Shown one piece after another: positions 28,404-39,298 of a stretch of DNA of 64,000 nucleotides. Below the pieces are notes generated by a model. The model searched no databases, was not told where the DNA came from, and was given only the letters and a program-made list of their open reading frames with translations. Position 1 is the first letter of the stretch. Every line of letters begins with the position of its first letter. The translations under genes were made by a program, and so were the position numbers. Origin of the DNA: Arcanobacterium bovis (GTDB lineage Bacteria; Actinomycetota; Actinomycetes; Actinomycetales; Actinomycetaceae); the NCBI RefSeq assembly GCF_004331995.1, contig NZ_SJDT01000002.1:310001-374000 (forward strand), given 5' to 3'.

Positions 28404-29348
28404 TTACTCCCGACCCAAATCACGGTGGAGCGTTCGCACAGGTAAGCCTCGTGCACTGAACTGAGCAGAAATTTCCTCAGCCATTGCCACTGAACGATGT
28501 TTTCCGCCGGTGCATCCTACTGCAATTGTGACATAGGGTTTGAGTTCGCGTTCGTAGCCGTGGACAATATCTGCAAGCAGATCGACGTACTTGTCTGCAA
28601 AGCTCTGTGCGCCATCAATCGATAGTACAAAATCTCGTACTGGCTCATCTTTTCCGGTGAGATGCCGAAGCTCTGTCACCCAATAAGGATTTGGCAAAAA
28701 TCGTACGTCCACCACATGATCGGCATCCACTGGCAAGCCATATTTGAATCCGAATGACATCACCGTTAGGTGTACGCGTGCCTCTTGTTCTGAACTCACG
28801 AGTTCGCGAACTTTACGGGCGAGATCGTGTACGGAGAGAGTTGTAGTGTCGATGACGACGTCGGAGCGGAGGCGCAAGCCTTCGATCACGTTGCGCTCGT
28901 GCACGATTCCATCCAATAACCGGCCTTTGCCTTGCAACGGGTGTGGACGGCGTACCGATTCGTAGCGTCGCACCAATTCTTCGTTGCTCGCGTCCAAGAA
29001 CAGTATGCGATAGTTCGTATTGGAATCGTCCAGTTCTTTCAACACGCCCATGAGCTCTTGGAAAAACTCTCGTGTTCGCACATCAACAACGCAGGCGAGC
29101 TTCTTTACACCACTCTGCGCAGTCACTAATCGCGCCATTGCAGGCAAAAGGCTTGGCGGAAGGTTGTCGATTACATACCAGTCGAGATCCTCAAGGGTAG
29201 CGCCAGCGCGAGTTCGCCCAGCACCAGACATACCAGTGATAATGATGATTTCTGGTACATCTGCGGCAGGGAGTTCTGATTGCAAATCAAGTTTGGCAAT
29301 ACCGACTGGGATTCTGCCGGTGTCGTTGATGTCGAAAGTTTCGCTCAT
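28404..29348 (-). CDS. rapZ: RNase adapter / nucleotide-binding protein RapZ (YvcJ)
   Basis: 314 residues. The P-loop reads GMSGAGRT at 39-46, with Arg replacing the usual Walker Lys. Later motifs are VIDNLPP and the C-terminal AVGCTGGKHRSVAMAEEI, which in E. coli RapZ binds the small RNA GlmZ. Family members hydrolyse ATP/GTP and respond to glucosamine 6-phosphate in enterobacteria; the target in actinobacteria is not established. Part of the conserved uvrC-rapZ-yvcK-whiA row. Confidence 0.92.
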   Translation of the reverse strand: MSETFDINDTGRIPVGIAKLDLQSELPAADVPEIIIITGMSGAGRTRAGATLEDLDWYVIDNLPPSLLPAMARLVTAQSGVKKLACVVDVRTREFFQELMGVLKELDDSNTNYRILFLDASNEELVRRYESVRRPHPLQGKGRLLDGIVHERNVIEGLRLRSDVVIDTTTLSVHDLARKVRELVSSEQEARVHLTVMSFGFKYGLPVDADHVVDVRFLPNPYWVTELRHLTGKDEPVRDFVLSIDGAQSFADKYVDLLADIVHGYERELKPYVTIAVGCTGGKHRSVAMAEEISAQFSARGLPVRTLHRDLGRE

Positions 29349-29434
29349 ACCTCTATCGTGCCATGTAGTGGCGCATCATGCCTAGGCGGATTTGTAGCCA
29401 GCTCATGAGACGTTCTCAAAAAATAAGGCGGAGG

Positions 29435-31438
29435 TCACTTTGAAACGGGTGAATCGGCGTCGGAATCTGGACGGAGCGCATCGTGAATAGTCTGTGCAAA
29501 AGCCGAGCCGATTCCGGGAACTTCGCATAGCTCTGTCAGAGAAGCTTGCCGGATCCGCGCCACCGAACCGAAGTGTTTAAGCAACGCCTTTTGACGGCTC
29601 GGCCCAAGACCGGGAATATCGTCGAGAATCGAACGAGTCATGGCCTTGGAGCGTTTCTTACGATGAAAAGTAATTGCGAAGCGATGCGATTCATCTCGCA
29701 AATACTGCAATAACCGCAAAGCTGGCGACGTTCGCGGCAAAATCAGTGGAAAATCTTGACCCGGAATCCACACTTCCTCAAGACGTTTAGCCAATCCGAT
29801 CACAGTCACATCGGCATTGAGTTCATCGACAACTCGCTGCGCCGCATTTACCTGTGGCAAACCGCCGTCGACGACGATGAGATCAGGTCGGTAGGCGAAC
29901 TTCCGTGGGCGCTGGATATCCTCTGAATCAGGACCAGATAGCGGTTCATCATCCGATGCATCGTTAGCGTCCGCACCGCTTGCCAAACGCAACAGACGAC
30001 GCCGCAACACTTCGTCCATAGCCGCCGTATCGTCGCGGGTACCGTGGCCATCGGGACCTCGCACAATAAAGTGCCGGTAGTCTTGTTTCTTTGCTAAACC
30101 GTCTTCGAACACTACCATTGAGGCAACTTGGTGAGTTCCCTGCGTATGCGAGACGTCGTAACATTCGATGCGCAAAGGAGCACGCTCTAAGTTCAAGCCA
30201 ACGCGCAGTTCTTCGAGAGCTTGAGAGCGCTCGGTAATATCGCCCGAACGGTGCAATTTGTGGCGCTGAAGTGCTTGTACAGCATTGAGATGCACTGTGC
30301 GCATAAGATTTGCTTTCAGACCTTTTTGCGGATTCTTGATGTGCACATTCGCTCCCCTAAGCGAGGAAAGCCAATCGCTTAAAGTTTGCCATTCAGCAGG
30401 AATCTGCGGTAGCCAAATTTCGCGTGGGATCGCCGTCGTTGCGGTATGTGCTACGTCGTCTACGGATTTCGCGTCTTCCTTTATTCGCGGATTACTCGTG
30501 GGAGCGTACGCTCCATAAACTTGAAGCAAGAGATCAGATAGTAGCTCATCTGCATCCACACCAGCGGTTTCGCTCACCCATCCTCGTTGGCCACGGATCC
30601 TGCCACCTCGGACATAAAACACCTGTACGCTGGCTTCGATTTCGTCAAATTCGAGTCCAAAAACATCCGCATCAACATCAGAATCGAGCACCACGGTATT
30701 TTTCTCTGAAATTGTTTGCAGTGCTTGTACCTGATCTCGAAGTTTAGCTGCAAGTTCAAAGTCGAGGCACTGCGCTGCCTCTTTCATTTGGGAGCTTTTG
30801 AGCTTAATTAGGTCATCGCCGGTGCCATCGAGAAACTTCACGACAGCGCTGATAAGTTCACGGTGCTCAGCTGCGGAAATTCTGCCTATACATGGTGCAC
30901 TACACCGATCGATATATCCATTCAAACAGGGCCGTCCCGCCCTGTGAGCATTATTGAAAACTCCTTTGGTGCAAGATCGTACTGGAAAAACTCTCAAAAG
31001 CAGATCGAGAGATTCACGCACTGCCCACGTTTGTGTGTATGGCCCGTAATATCTGATACCTTTTCGACGAGAATCGCGGGTAACCATCAAACGTGGATAC
31101 TCTTCACTGACGGTAATAGCGAGGTACGGATAGGATTTATCGTCGCGATACATCACGTTAAAACGTGGATCGTATTCTTTGATCCATGCGTATTCCAAGG
31201 TAAGGGCTTCTAGCTCCGACTGGACGACCACCCAAACCACACGCACCGCAGTGAATACCATCTGTCGGGTACGTGGATGCAATACTATTGGATCGCGGAA
31301 ATACGAAACTAAACGTTTGCGAAGATTCTTCGCCTTGCCAACGTAAATGACCCGACCGTCGTCGTCAATAAAACGATAGACTCCCGGATTTTCCGGAATA
31401 TCCTGCGTGCGCGGGCGATACGACTGCGGATCAGCCAT
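29435..31438 (-). CDS. uvrC: Excinuclease ABC subunit C
   Basis: 667 residues. The N-terminal GIY-YIG nuclease (GVY at 19-21, YVG at 32-34) makes the 3' incision. A UVR motif near 210-245 binds UvrB. The RNase H-like C-terminal nuclease (ECYDVSHTQG, VVDGGLPQV) makes the 5' incision, and tandem helix-hairpin-helix motifs (IPGLGPSRQKALLKHFG) end the protein. Starts 2 nt after uvrA, so the two repair subunits are coupled. Confidence 0.97.
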   Translation of the reverse strand: MADPQSYRPRTQDIPENPGVYRFIDDDGRVIYVGKAKNLRKRLVSYFRDPIVLHPRTRQMVFTAVRVVWVVVQSELEALTLEYAWIKEYDPRFNVMYRDDKSYPYLAITVSEEYPRLMVTRDSRRKGIRYYGPYTQTWAVRESLDLLLRVFPVRSCTKGVFNNAHRAGRPCLNGYIDRCSAPCIGRISAAEHRELISAVVKFLDGTGDDLIKLKSSQMKEAAQCLDFELAAKLRDQVQALQTISEKNTVVLDSDVDADVFGLEFDEIEASVQVFYVRGGRIRGQRGWVSETAGVDADELLSDLLLQVYGAYAPTSNPRIKEDAKSVDDVAHTATTAIPREIWLPQIPAEWQTLSDWLSSLRGANVHIKNPQKGLKANLMRTVHLNAVQALQRHKLHRSGDITERSQALEELRVGLNLERAPLRIECYDVSHTQGTHQVASMVVFEDGLAKKQDYRHFIVRGPDGHGTRDDTAAMDEVLRRRLLRLASGADANDASDDEPLSGPDSEDIQRPRKFAYRPDLIVVDGGLPQVNAAQRVVDELNADVTVIGLAKRLEEVWIPGQDFPLILPRTSPALRLLQYLRDESHRFAITFHRKKRSKAMTRSILDDIPGLGPSRQKALLKHFGSVARIRQASLTELCEVPGIGSAFAQTIHDALRPDSDADSPVSK

Positions 31439-31440
31439 TG

Positions 31441-34332
31441 TCAGCGCGCTTTCGTTCCTAAGGTACCTGCCTTATCGAGCATGGGCTTGAGATACTTGCC
31501 AGTAAATGAATCTGCAATACCCGCGACGTGTTCAGGTGTTCCTTCTGCGACGACGAGGCCTCCCCCTTTGCCGCCTTCTGGACCGAGATCAATCACCCAA
31601 TCAGCCGTTTTGATAACGTCAAGATTGTGCTCAATCACGATTACAGTATTGCCTTTGTCGGTAAGACCTTGCAGAACTTGCAGAAGTTTGCGCACGTCCT
31701 CAAAATGCAGACCCGTCGTGGGTTCATCGAGCAAATACACGGTTTTGCCGGTAGATCGTTTATGCAATTCCGATGCGAGCTTCACACGCTGCGCTTCGCC
31801 TCCTGAAAGCGTAGGCGCGGGCTGACCAAGGCGGATATAACCGAGCCCCACGGATTCGAGCAATTCAAGGTATTTCGTGATTCGCGGAACAGATGTGAAA
31901 AACTCTTTGGCTTCGGAAATCGTCATATTGAGCACTTGGGCAACATTCTTACCTTTGTACTGCACTTCCAAGGTTTCACGATTGTAGCGCGCGCCGTGGC
32001 AAACCTCGCACGGTACGTACACATCGGGCAAAAAGTTCATTTCAATCTTGAGCGTGCCGTCACCGTGGCATGCCTCGCAACGGCCGCCTTTTACGTTGAA
32101 CGAAAAGCGACCAGGACCGTAGCCGCGAATTTTCGCATCAGGAGTTTGGGCAAAGAGCGTACGGATCTGATCCCACATGCCTGTGTAAGTCGCGGCATTT
32201 GAGCGTGGCGTGCGACCAATCGGCGATTGATCGACATGAACGATTTTATCGAGTTCTTCAAGACCTGTAACGCGACGGTGCTTACCAGGCAAATGACGCG
32301 CGCGATTGAGCTTATTTGCCAATACCTGATAGAGAATTGAATTAACGAGTGAAGATTTACCAGAGCCAGAAACGCCGGTAACCGCAGTAAACACGCCTAT
32401 AGGGAATTTTACGGTGACGTTGCGAAGATTGTTTTCCTCGGCTCCTTCTACCGTGATTTGTCGCTTTTTATCAATTTTACGACGTTTTTTCGGCACACTT
32501 ATTTCACGCTTGCCGCTCAAATATGCGCCGGTTATCGAGCGTGGAGCGTCAACTATCCCTTCAGGTGGCCCAGAGTAGACTACCTCGCCGCCATGTTCGC
32601 CGGCGTAAGGTCCGATATCGAGCAGCCAATCTGAGCGTCGGATCGTGTCTTCGTCATGTTCGACGACGACGAGCGTGTTGCCAAGGTCGCGCAGGCGGAA
32701 CAAGGCCTCGAGAAGTTTATCGTTATCACGTTGGTGGAGGCCGATAGAAGGTTCGTCAAGCACATAGAGTACGCCGACTAAGCCAGAACCGATCTGAGTT
32801 GCGAGTCGGATTCGCTGTGCTTCACCTCCCGACAAACTGCCGGCAGAACGCGCTAAAGTCAGATATCCTAGCCCGACCGTCACCAAAAAATTCAAACGTT
32901 CGAGAATTTCACGCAAGATTTGCTCTGCGATTTTGTGTTCGCGTTGGCCTAACTCAAGATTGCGCACGTAGTCGAGTGATTCGGATATCGGCATATTGGT
33001 CAATTCCGAAATATTCGCAGAGCCAACGCGCACTGCCAACACTTCCGCCTTCAGGCGCGCTCCACCACAGGTTTTGCACGGAATATCGCGCATAAAGCCT
33101 GCGTAACGCTCTTTTGCATACTCTGAATCGGTTTCGGTAAATTTGCGTTCTACGAAGTGTAAAACGCCCTCAAAACCGGAGGAATACGTCTTCTCTCTAC
33201 CCCAGCGATTTCGGTACTTCATCTTCACTTTGAAGTCATGACCATGCAAGATTGCTTTGCGTGCAGGGGCGGGAATGTCTTGCCACGGAGTTGTGAGGTC
33301 GAAACCAAGATCTTCGCCCAAAGACTCAAGCTGACGCATATGGTATTCCTTCGCCGACGCCGATGCGGTAACGGTCCAAGGCACTATCGCTCCGTCAGTG
33401 ATAGAAAGCTGCGGATCTTGAATCACTAGATCTTCAGATACCTGCGATTTGTAGCCAATGCCTTCGCAATCGGGGCATGCTCCATAAGGCGCATTAAACG
33501 AAAAAGTACGTGGTTCGATTTCATCGAGTTCAAGCGCATGATCGTTTGGGCAGGCACGCTTTTCAGAAAAACGAATATAACGTGCGGGATCGTCGTCGTC
33601 CTTATCGACGAATTCAATGACGGCGATACCTCCCGAGAGATGCAAGGTGGTTTCAATAGAATCGGTTAGTCGCGAACGAATCCCATCTTTCATAGCGATT
33701 CTGTCTACTACGACGTCGATTGAGTGTTTCTTTGTTTTGGCAAGTTTCGGAACGTCGCTTAATCGCACGGCCTCGCCGTCAATGACGACGCGCGAATAGC
33801 CATCTTTGATTAACTCCGCAAGCGCGTCTGCGTGCTCACCTTTTTGCCCACGAATTACTGGTGCAAGAATCTGAAACTTGGTTCCCTGCGCAATCTTTTC
33901 GAGCCGATTGACGATTTGCTCTGCCGATTGTGCTTCAATTTTCTCGTCGCACACCGGGCAGTACTGTGTACCAGCACGGGCATATAGTAATCGCAGGTAA
34001 TCATATACTTCGGTGATTGTTCCGACCGTAGAACGTGGATTGCGGTTGGTGGATTTTTGGTCAATCGATACCGCAGGTGAGAGGCCTTCGATGAAATCGA
34101 CGTCGGGCTTGTCCATTTGCCCAAGAAACTGGCGTGCATAAGAGCTCAAAGACTCAACATATCGGCGCTGCCCCTCAGCGAAGATCGTGTCAAAAGCAAT
34201 AGACGACTTTCCTGAGCCGGACAGGCCAGTAATAACGACGAGCTGATCGCGCGGGATATCAACCGTAATATTTTTTAGGTTGTTCTCACGGGCGCCTTGA
34301 ATATGAATCGAATCATGCACAACATTGAGCAT
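31441..34332 (-). CDS. uvrA: Excinuclease ABC subunit A
   Basis: 963 residues from ATG 34332; a TTG eight codons earlier (34356) is an alternative, but the family begins close to [12 protein letters not shown]. Two ABC ATPase modules are present (first Walker A GLSGSGKS at 36-43, second [10 protein letters not shown]; signatures LSGGEAQR twice), with zinc-binding cysteine pairs CPVC/CPDC and CEAC/CEVC. It finds DNA damage and loads UvrB, which is encoded at 37.2-39.2 kb here. Divergent from the YciI gene. Confidence 0.97.
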   Translation of the reverse strand: MLNVVHDSIHIQGARENNLKNITVDIPRDQLVVITGLSGSGKSSIAFDTIFAEGQRRYVESLSSYARQFLGQMDKPDVDFIEGLSPAVSIDQKSTNRNPRSTVGTITEVYDYLRLLYARAGTQYCPVCDEKIEAQSAEQIVNRLEKIAQGTKFQILAPVIRGQKGEHADALAELIKDGYSRVVIDGEAVRLSDVPKLAKTKKHSIDVVVDRIAMKDGIRSRLTDSIETTLHLSGGIAVIEFVDKDDDDPARYIRFSEKRACPNDHALELDEIEPRTFSFNAPYGACPDCEGIGYKSQVSEDLVIQDPQLSITDGAIVPWTVTASASAKEYHMRQLESLGEDLGFDLTTPWQDIPAPARKAILHGHDFKVKMKYRNRWGREKTYSSGFEGVLHFVERKFTETDSEYAKERYAGFMRDIPCKTCGGARLKAEVLAVRVGSANISELTNMPISESLDYVRNLELGQREHKIAEQILREILERLNFLVTVGLGYLTLARSAGSLSGGEAQRIRLATQIGSGLVGVLYVLDEPSIGLHQRDNDKLLEALFRLRDLGNTLVVVEHDEDTIRRSDWLLDIGPYAGEHGGEVVYSGPPEGIVDAPRSITGAYLSGKREISVPKKRRKIDKKRQITVEGAEENNLRNVTVKFPIGVFTAVTGVSGSGKSSLVNSILYQVLANKLNRARHLPGKHRRVTGLEELDKIVHVDQSPIGRTPRSNAATYTGMWDQIRTLFAQTPDAKIRGYGPGRFSFNVKGGRCEACHGDGTLKIEMNFLPDVYVPCEVCHGARYNRETLEVQYKGKNVAQVLNMTISEAKEFFTSVPRITKYLELLESVGLGYIRLGQPAPTLSGGEAQRVKLASELHKRSTGKTVYLLDEPTTGLHFEDVRKLLQVLQGLTDKGNTVIVIEHNLDVIKTADWVIDLGPEGGKGGGLVVAEGTPEHVAGIADSFTGKYLKPMLDKAGTLGTKAR

Positions 34333-34415
34333 AATCTTCTCGCGCAATACAAACAAACGTTCGAGAGCGATAATGCCGATATCACATTCCTCTTTCCCAA
34401 TTGGCGTAAAGGCAC

Positions 34416-34421
34416 TAAAAT
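34416..34421 (+). promoter_or_regulatory. -10 element of a putative leaderless promoter for the YciI gene
   Basis: TAAAAT ends 6 nt before the ATG at 34428 in the divergent gap with uvrA. There is no ribosome binding site. The -35 region is weak. Confidence 0.4.
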
Positions 34422-34427
34422 AGCAAC

Positions 34428-34715
34428 ATGGCTATGAATATTGCAGCAGTATTTTACACTTATGACCCTGCCCGCCCTGAGGATCTTACCCATGCCCGCC
34501 CGGCGCACCGCGAGTTTTTGCGAGGGCTGCTCAACAACGGTGAGCTCTTGGCTTCGGGTCCGTTTGTAGACGGCGGTGCTCTCTTGATCGTTCGTGCCGA
34601 AGACGCCGATGCAGCGCTCGCTTTGCTGGAAAACGATCCACTCAATATTGAGGGAATTATTATCGAACGCAAAGCATTGCTATGGGATCCAGTTTTGGGG
34701 CCTTGGGCATCCTAA
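34428..34715 (+). CDS. YciI family protein
   Basis: 95 residues forming the small ferredoxin-like YCII fold: beta-strand [10 protein letters not shown], helix with the conserved His ([16 protein letters not shown]), then [16 protein letters not shown] and a C-terminal strand. Family members have a conserved His-Asp pair suggesting an enzymatic role, but most have no assigned reaction. Stand-alone gene, divergent from uvrA. Start may be leaderless. Function not predicted. Confidence 0.85.
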   Translation: MAMNIAAVFYTYDPARPEDLTHARPAHREFLRGLLNNGELLASGPFVDGGALLIVRAEDADAALALLENDPLNIEGIIIERKALLWDPVLGPWAS

Positions 34716-34829
34716 TCTGGTTTTTGCTGTTCCTGCGTCTGCTTGCATATAGCTGGCACACACCGCATATAGGCATGTGTGCCATGTGCTATGTGTAAGC
34801 TACGCGGAGACTCTCTTGGCGAAATTCTT

Positions 34830-35780
34830 GTGAAGTTTAAGTTCGATTTCCTCGTTAGTGGTATAATTGTTGCATTTATTATCGGTATCGTTTTTCCGGT
34901 AAGTGCAGGATATGAGACCGTTCTATCGCGCGTGGGCGACGCCGCCGTTGCCCTCGTTTTCCTGTTTTACGGTATGCGTCTGCATTCGGCGGAAGTGCTA
35001 CGCGGCTTGCGGGATCTCAAACTGCAGCTTTCAGTGCTGGCCAGTACGTACGTCGTTTTTCCTATCTGCGGTATGACGGCGTATTGGTTGCTTTCCCCAA
35101 TTATTGGCGAAAGTTTCGCGCTCGGAATTTTCTTTTTGAGTCTGCTTCCCTCTACGGTGCAGTCCTCCGTTACATTTGTTTCGATCGCACGTGGTGACGT
35201 CGCAGGCGCGGTGTGCGCTGCTACCATCTCGAATATTTTAGGAATATTCCTAACTCCATTCTTGGTGTTTGTATTCATGGGTACGCAAGCCGCAAGCACA
35301 CAAGGTTTTTCTTCGGTGCTTATCAAGCTGTTATTGCCCTTCGCTGTGGGGCAGCTGCTCCAGCCCTTCTTGGGTGAGCTGATGCGTAAACACCGTGCGA
35401 TTACCAAGGTAACGGACAATCTCGCCATTATTATCGTAGTTTTTTCGGCTGTTACCAGCGCAAGTAATGAAGGTGTGTGGACGGCAATAACCGCCGTACA
35501 ACTGATATACCTTGTTGCAATCCTCGCTGTGTTACTTGCACTGATGCTGTTGATTACTTGGCTTGGTGGAAAAACACTGAAGTTCGCATATCCACAGCGC
35601 GTGGTGTTGCTCATGTGCGGCTCGAAGAAGTCTCTAGCCAGTGGCCTGCCGATTGCCAAAGCTCTCTTCGCAGGTCCAGCCGTTGCTACACTGGTAGTCC
35701 CAGTAATTCTCTTCCACCAAATTCAGTTGTTCGTGTGCGCAATTATTGCTCGCCGTCTTGCTCAAAGCACTACGTTCTAG
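34830..35780 (+). CDS. Bile acid:sodium symporter-like membrane transporter
   Basis: 316 residues from GTG 34830; an in-frame ATG at 34779 would add 17 residues that do not look like the family N-terminus. Eight to ten hydrophobic helices are visible, with LSLLPSTVQSSVTFVSIARG in the middle and GSKKSLASGLPIAK near the end. These are the crossing-helix motifs of the SBF-like family (YfeH group, PF13593 type). Substrate unknown; relatives move organic anions with sodium. It faces terC tail to tail. Confidence 0.8.
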   Translation: MKFKFDFLVSGIIVAFIIGIVFPVSAGYETVLSRVGDAAVALVFLFYGMRLHSAEVLRGLRDLKLQLSVLASTYVVFPICGMTAYWLLSPIIGESFALGIFFLSLLPSTVQSSVTFVSIARGDVAGAVCAATISNILGIFLTPFLVFVFMGTQAASTQGFSSVLIKLLLPFAVGQLLQPFLGELMRKHRAITKVTDNLAIIIVVFSAVTSASNEGVWTAITAVQLIYLVAILAVLLALMLLITWLGGKTLKFAYPQRVVLLMCGSKKSLASGLPIAKALFAGPAVATLVVPVILFHQIQLFVCAIIARRLAQSTTF

Positions 35781-35789
35781 GGAACGTAG
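35770..35789 (+). terminator. Hairpin formed over the stop codon of the symporter gene
   Basis: CTACGTTC pairs with GAACGTAG, with the TAG stop codon inside the 4-nt loop. It is short and has no T-run, so its role as a terminator is uncertain. Confidence 0.45.
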
Positions 35790-35832
35790 CACCTCAGAAA
35801 ACTACTGAATACGTTTCAGTCCTCTACTGCTG

Positions 35833-35856
35833 TGGGAATAAGGTTCTTATTCCGCA
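35833..35856. terminator. Hairpin overlapping the terC stop codon
   Basis: GGAATAAG pairs with CTTATTCC over a 3-nt loop, in the gap between the symporter gene and terC and including the terC stop. Likely shared terminator for the two convergent genes. Confidence 0.5.
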
Positions 35857-36932
35857 GTGTTAGAACTACGAGCTTCGATACGTTTCGCTCCAAGCACAGA
35901 CACAATCACCGTGATCAGAATTGCCACAATAATAAATGCTACCGAGAAGATAATCGACGGTTCAGGGATGGCTTCAAGGTATCCGTAACCGTGTGAAGCA
36001 TGAAGCACAAGCTTCAAGGCGATAAAGCCCAGAATCGCCGCAAGACCGAAGTGCAGGTAAATGAGCTTCTCGAGCAATCCATCAATGAGGAAGAACATTT
36101 GGCGCAAACCCAGTAATGCAAAGGAGTTTGCCGCAAACACGATAAAAGGTTCCTTGGTAAGACCATAAATTGCGGGAATTGAGTCAAGTGCAAACATCAG
36201 ATCAACCGAGCCAATCGATACGATGCACAACAATAACGGCGTAATCATCGTCTTGCCAGCGTGCCTGGTAATCAGGCGATCACCAACGTAACCATCCGTC
36301 GTCGGAACGTATTTAGAAATCAGGCGAGTGGTGAAATTAGGCTCATACTCTTCGGATAGCTCGTGGTTTGAATCGCGTTCGCGAATCTCTTGCACGCCAT
36401 CAATAATCTGTTTGATGGCCGTGTAGAGCATCCACGCACCAAAAATGAAGAATACCCAAATATAGCGTTCGACCAGTGCTGCACCGAGCAAAATAAATAC
36501 AAACCGCAGGGCAAGGGCGATCACGATACCATACATCAAGACTTTTTGTTGGTAGATGCGCGGAACCTTAAACGCGGCGATAATAATGATAAAGACGAAG
36601 ATATTATCGAGGGATAACGAGTACTCAGTGATATATCCTGCGAAATATTCCGTTGCGAATCGCGATCCATGCCGCACAAGCAATGAGATTCCAAACGCCA
36701 CGGCGAGGGAGATATAAATACAACTCCAAATCGCTGCTTCTTTGATCGTTGGCTCGTGAGCTTTGCGCACGTGACCGAATAAGTCAAACAAAATCAAGGC
36801 TAATACCACTGCACCCAGCACGAACCATTCCCAAAGGTAAACAGTCATGCCTGTGCCGGTCATGGGTGCAGTTAGCAGTGATTGATGTGCATGATAAACG
36901 GATGTGGTATTAGCTAAAAATGACAGCGCCAC
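35847..36932 (-). CDS. terC: TerC family integral membrane protein, likely Mn exporter
   Basis: 361 residues. GTG 36932 is chosen because AAAGGG stands 5 nt before it; Met residues 25 and 31 are alternative starts closer to the usual N-terminus (TVYLWEWF). Seven or more membrane helices carry the acidic family motifs EYSLSLDNIFVF and DLMFALDSIPAI. A cytoplasmic loop at about 180-215 is charged. TerC proteins (Alx/MeeF group) export manganese, often loading secreted metalloenzymes. Control by a manganese riboswitch upstream supports this role over tellurite resistance. Confidence 0.92.
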   Translation of the reverse strand: MALSFLANTTSVYHAHQSLLTAPMTGTGMTVYLWEWFVLGAVVLALILFDLFGHVRKAHEPTIKEAAIWSCIYISLAVAFGISLLVRHGSRFATEYFAGYITEYSLSLDNIFVFIIIIAAFKVPRIYQQKVLMYGIVIALALRFVFILLGAALVERYIWVFFIFGAWMLYTAIKQIIDGVQEIRERDSNHELSEEYEPNFTTRLISKYVPTTDGYVGDRLITRHAGKTMITPLLLCIVSIGSVDLMFALDSIPAIYGLTKEPFIVFAANSFALLGLRQMFFLIDGLLEKLIYLHFGLAAILGFIALKLVLHASHGYGYLEAIPEPSIIFSVAFIIVAILITVIVSVLGAKRIEARSSNTAE

Positions 36933-36961
36933 AATTGCCCTTTCCGGTACTGGTAAAACAA

Positions 36962-37058
36962 ATACCGGAGGTCTCTTCCCGCCAAGCGAGGGCCTCGACC
37001 CGGATGATTCTTATCATCGTACTGACGAGCCGATATTTCGTGGGAATACTCCCCTCCT
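36962..37058 (-). promoter_or_regulatory. yybP-ykoY manganese riboswitch in terC leader
   Basis: On the minus strand the leader reads GGGGAGTA (37054-37047) near its 5' end and GGAAGAGACCTCC near its 3' end. These are the two conserved metal-binding loops and the closing P1 strand of the yybP-ykoY class (Rfam RF00080), with GGGTCGAGGCCC between. CCGGTA/TACCGG (36968-36943) just downstream can pair and competes with P1, and AAAGGG of terC lies directly after it. Manganese binding would therefore be expected to free the ribosome binding site. Confidence 0.85.
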
Positions 37059-37064
37059 CGATAC

Positions 37065-37070
37065 ATTCTA
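37065..37070 (-). promoter_or_regulatory. Candidate -10 element of the terC riboswitch transcript
   Basis: TAGAAT lies 6-7 nt before the first riboswitch nucleotides, which is the distance expected for a start at about 37058. No strong -35 is seen. Confidence 0.45.
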
Positions 37071-37166
37071 GCGAAGGAAGGGCTTTGGTTCTTCATTGAG
37101 AGCAATGATAATAACCACGCCCGAAGAAAATCGCGGAAATTCGGTGCTTATAGATCCTTAAATGAG

Positions 37167-39215
37167 TTAGTTTCCTTGAATCTTGCGCAGCTCTTTTTTA
37201 ACGTCATTAATTTCATCTCGCAGGCGAGCTGCGAGTTCGAATTGTAGATGTTCGGCAGCTTCGTGCATTTGTGCGGTGAGTTCGTCAAGGAGCTCCGCTA
37301 TCTCGCGCCCGTCACCGCTATTGGCAGCAGTCTTTGCTTTCTCGCGTCGATAACCGCCTTCGAGGAGGTCTTTCGTGTCGATGTCTTCGCGAGCCAACAT
37401 ATCGGTAACGTCTGCGATCTTCTTTCGCAGTGGTTGCGGATCGATGCCCCGTTCGGTGTTGTATGCGATTTGTTTTTCTCGACGACGGTTTGTTTCGTCG
37501 ATAGCTTCTTGCATATTCGGCGTGATTGTGTCGGCGTACATATGTACTTGACCAGATACGTTTCGAGCGGCACGACCGATCGTCTGGATAAGTGAGGTGG
37601 TAGAACGCAGGAAACCTTGTTTATCGGCGTCGAGAATTGCCACGAGCGAGACTTCGGGCAAATCGAGACCTTCACGGAGCAAGTTGATGCCTACGAGCAC
37701 GTCAAATTTGCCTAGCCGAAGCTCGCGCAAGAGTTCTACGCGCCGCAAGGTATCGACGTCGGAATGAAGGTACTCCACCCGCACCCCGCGCTCGGCGAGA
37801 TACTCAGTAAGATCTTCTGCCATTTTCTTCGTCAGCGTAGTAACGAGCACACGCTCATCGCGCTCGACGCGCAGACGAACTTCCTCAAGCAGATCGTCGA
37901 TCTGACCTTGGGTAGATTTGACGATAATCTCAGGGTCTACCAGGCCAGTTGGACGAATGATTTGTTCTACGAAACCATCGGACTGCTCAAGCTCATACTT
38001 TCCAGGAGTTGCCGACAGATATACTGTTTGCCCGATTCTCTCAAGAAACTCCGTCCATTTAAGCGGGCGGTTGTCCATAGCTGAGGGCAGGCGGAATCCA
38101 TAATCTACCAGCGTACGCTTACGGGACATATCCCCCTCATACATCGCGCCAATCTGTGGAACAGTCACATGTGATTCATCGATGATGAGCACGAAATCTT
38201 CGGGGAAGTAGTCCAATAAGGTATTAGGCGGAGTGCCTTGTGCACGCCCGTCAATATGCCGCGAGTAATTTTCGATACCTGCGCAGGTGCCAAGGTTGCG
38301 CATCATTTCGATGTCGTATGTAGTGCGCATTTCTAAGCGTTGTGCCTCAAGAAGTTTGTTGTCTTCGCGAAGGTCGTGTAGACGTTTTGCGAGCTCGTCT
38401 TCGATTGTGCCAATCGCGCGCGCCATGCGTTCAGGACCCGCAACATAATGAGAAGCCGGAAATACATGCGCGTGATCGGTATTTTCAATAACGTCACCCG
38501 TGAGCGGATGAAGATAAGATAATGAGTCGATCTCGTCGCCAAAAAACTCAATTCGCACTGCCAATTCCTCATACACGGGGATAATCTCAACGGTATCGCC
38601 GCGCACTCGGAATGTGCCGCGCGTAAAAGCGAGATCGTTGCGAGTGTATTGCATGGTAACGAATTTCTTGAGTAGTTCATCGCGCTCAATTTCTTGTCCG
38701 ACTTCGAGGCGTACCATACGATCAACGTATTCTTGCGGCGTACCTAGACCATAGATGCAGGACACCGAAGCAACAACCACCGTATCGCGCCGCGTGAGCA
38801 AGGAATTAGTGGCGGAATGGCGCAAACGCTCAACTTCATCATTGATCGACGAGTCTTTTTCAATGAATGTATCGGTTTGCGGCACATAGGCTTCTGGCTG
38901 GTAGTAGTCGTAGTACGAGACGAAATACTCGACTGCGTTATTCGGTAGTAACTCGCGAAATTCCGCTGCCATTTGTGCCGCGAGAGTTTTGTTTGGCTCC
39001 AAGATCAGCGTAGGACGTTGTATTTGCTCAATGAGCCAGGCGGTAGTTGCCGACTTTCCGGTGCCTGTGGCACCGAGCAGGACGATGTCCTTCTCACCAG
39101 CGTTGATCCGTTCGGTAAGTTCCTTGATAGCCTGAGGCTGATCACCCGAAGGCGTGTATTCTGATACGACTTCGAATTTCGCATCGCTGCGCACAATATC
39201 GGACACTGGTCTCAT
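37167..39215 (-). CDS. uvrB: Excinuclease ABC subunit B
   Basis: 682 residues. Helicase Walker A GATGTGKS at 48-55; the beta-hairpin used to clamp damaged DNA reads [24 protein letters not shown] box, QTIGRAARN, and a C-terminal UVR domain that meets UvrC. It is the damage-verification subunit. In this genome uvrB sits about 3 kb from uvrA and uvrC, with terC and two other genes between. Confidence 0.97.
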   Translation of the reverse strand: MRPVSDIVRSDAKFEVVSEYTPSGDQPQAIKELTERINAGEKDIVLLGATGTGKSATTAWLIEQIQRPTLILEPNKTLAAQMAAEFRELLPNNAVEYFVSYYDYYQPEAYVPQTDTFIEKDSSINDEVERLRHSATNSLLTRRDTVVVASVSCIYGLGTPQEYVDRMVRLEVGQEIERDELLKKFVTMQYTRNDLAFTRGTFRVRGDTVEIIPVYEELAVRIEFFGDEIDSLSYLHPLTGDVIENTDHAHVFPASHYVAGPERMARAIGTIEDELAKRLHDLREDNKLLEAQRLEMRTTYDIEMMRNLGTCAGIENYSRHIDGRAQGTPPNTLLDYFPEDFVLIIDESHVTVPQIGAMYEGDMSRKRTLVDYGFRLPSAMDNRPLKWTEFLERIGQTVYLSATPGKYELEQSDGFVEQIIRPTGLVDPEIIVKSTQGQIDDLLEEVRLRVERDERVLVTTLTKKMAEDLTEYLAERGVRVEYLHSDVDTLRRVELLRELRLGKFDVLVGINLLREGLDLPEVSLVAILDADKQGFLRSTTSLIQTIGRAARNVSGQVHMYADTITPNMQEAIDETNRRREKQIAYNTERGIDPQPLRKKIADVTDMLAREDIDTKDLLEGGYRREKAKTAANSGDGREIAELLDELTAQMHEAAEHLQFELAARLRDEINDVKKELRKIQGN

Positions 39216-39298
39216 CAGTTATCTACTCTCTTGCTGTTAAAAACCGCGCACTCATGACTTGGCAGTTCTGGACAGACTCATCGCTGCTTAAACTTGTT

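Noticed and set aside
34967-35659. 230-codon minus-strand frame opposite the symporter gene
   Set aside because: Composition is that of the complement of membrane-helix codons; the opposite strand encodes a clear transporter.
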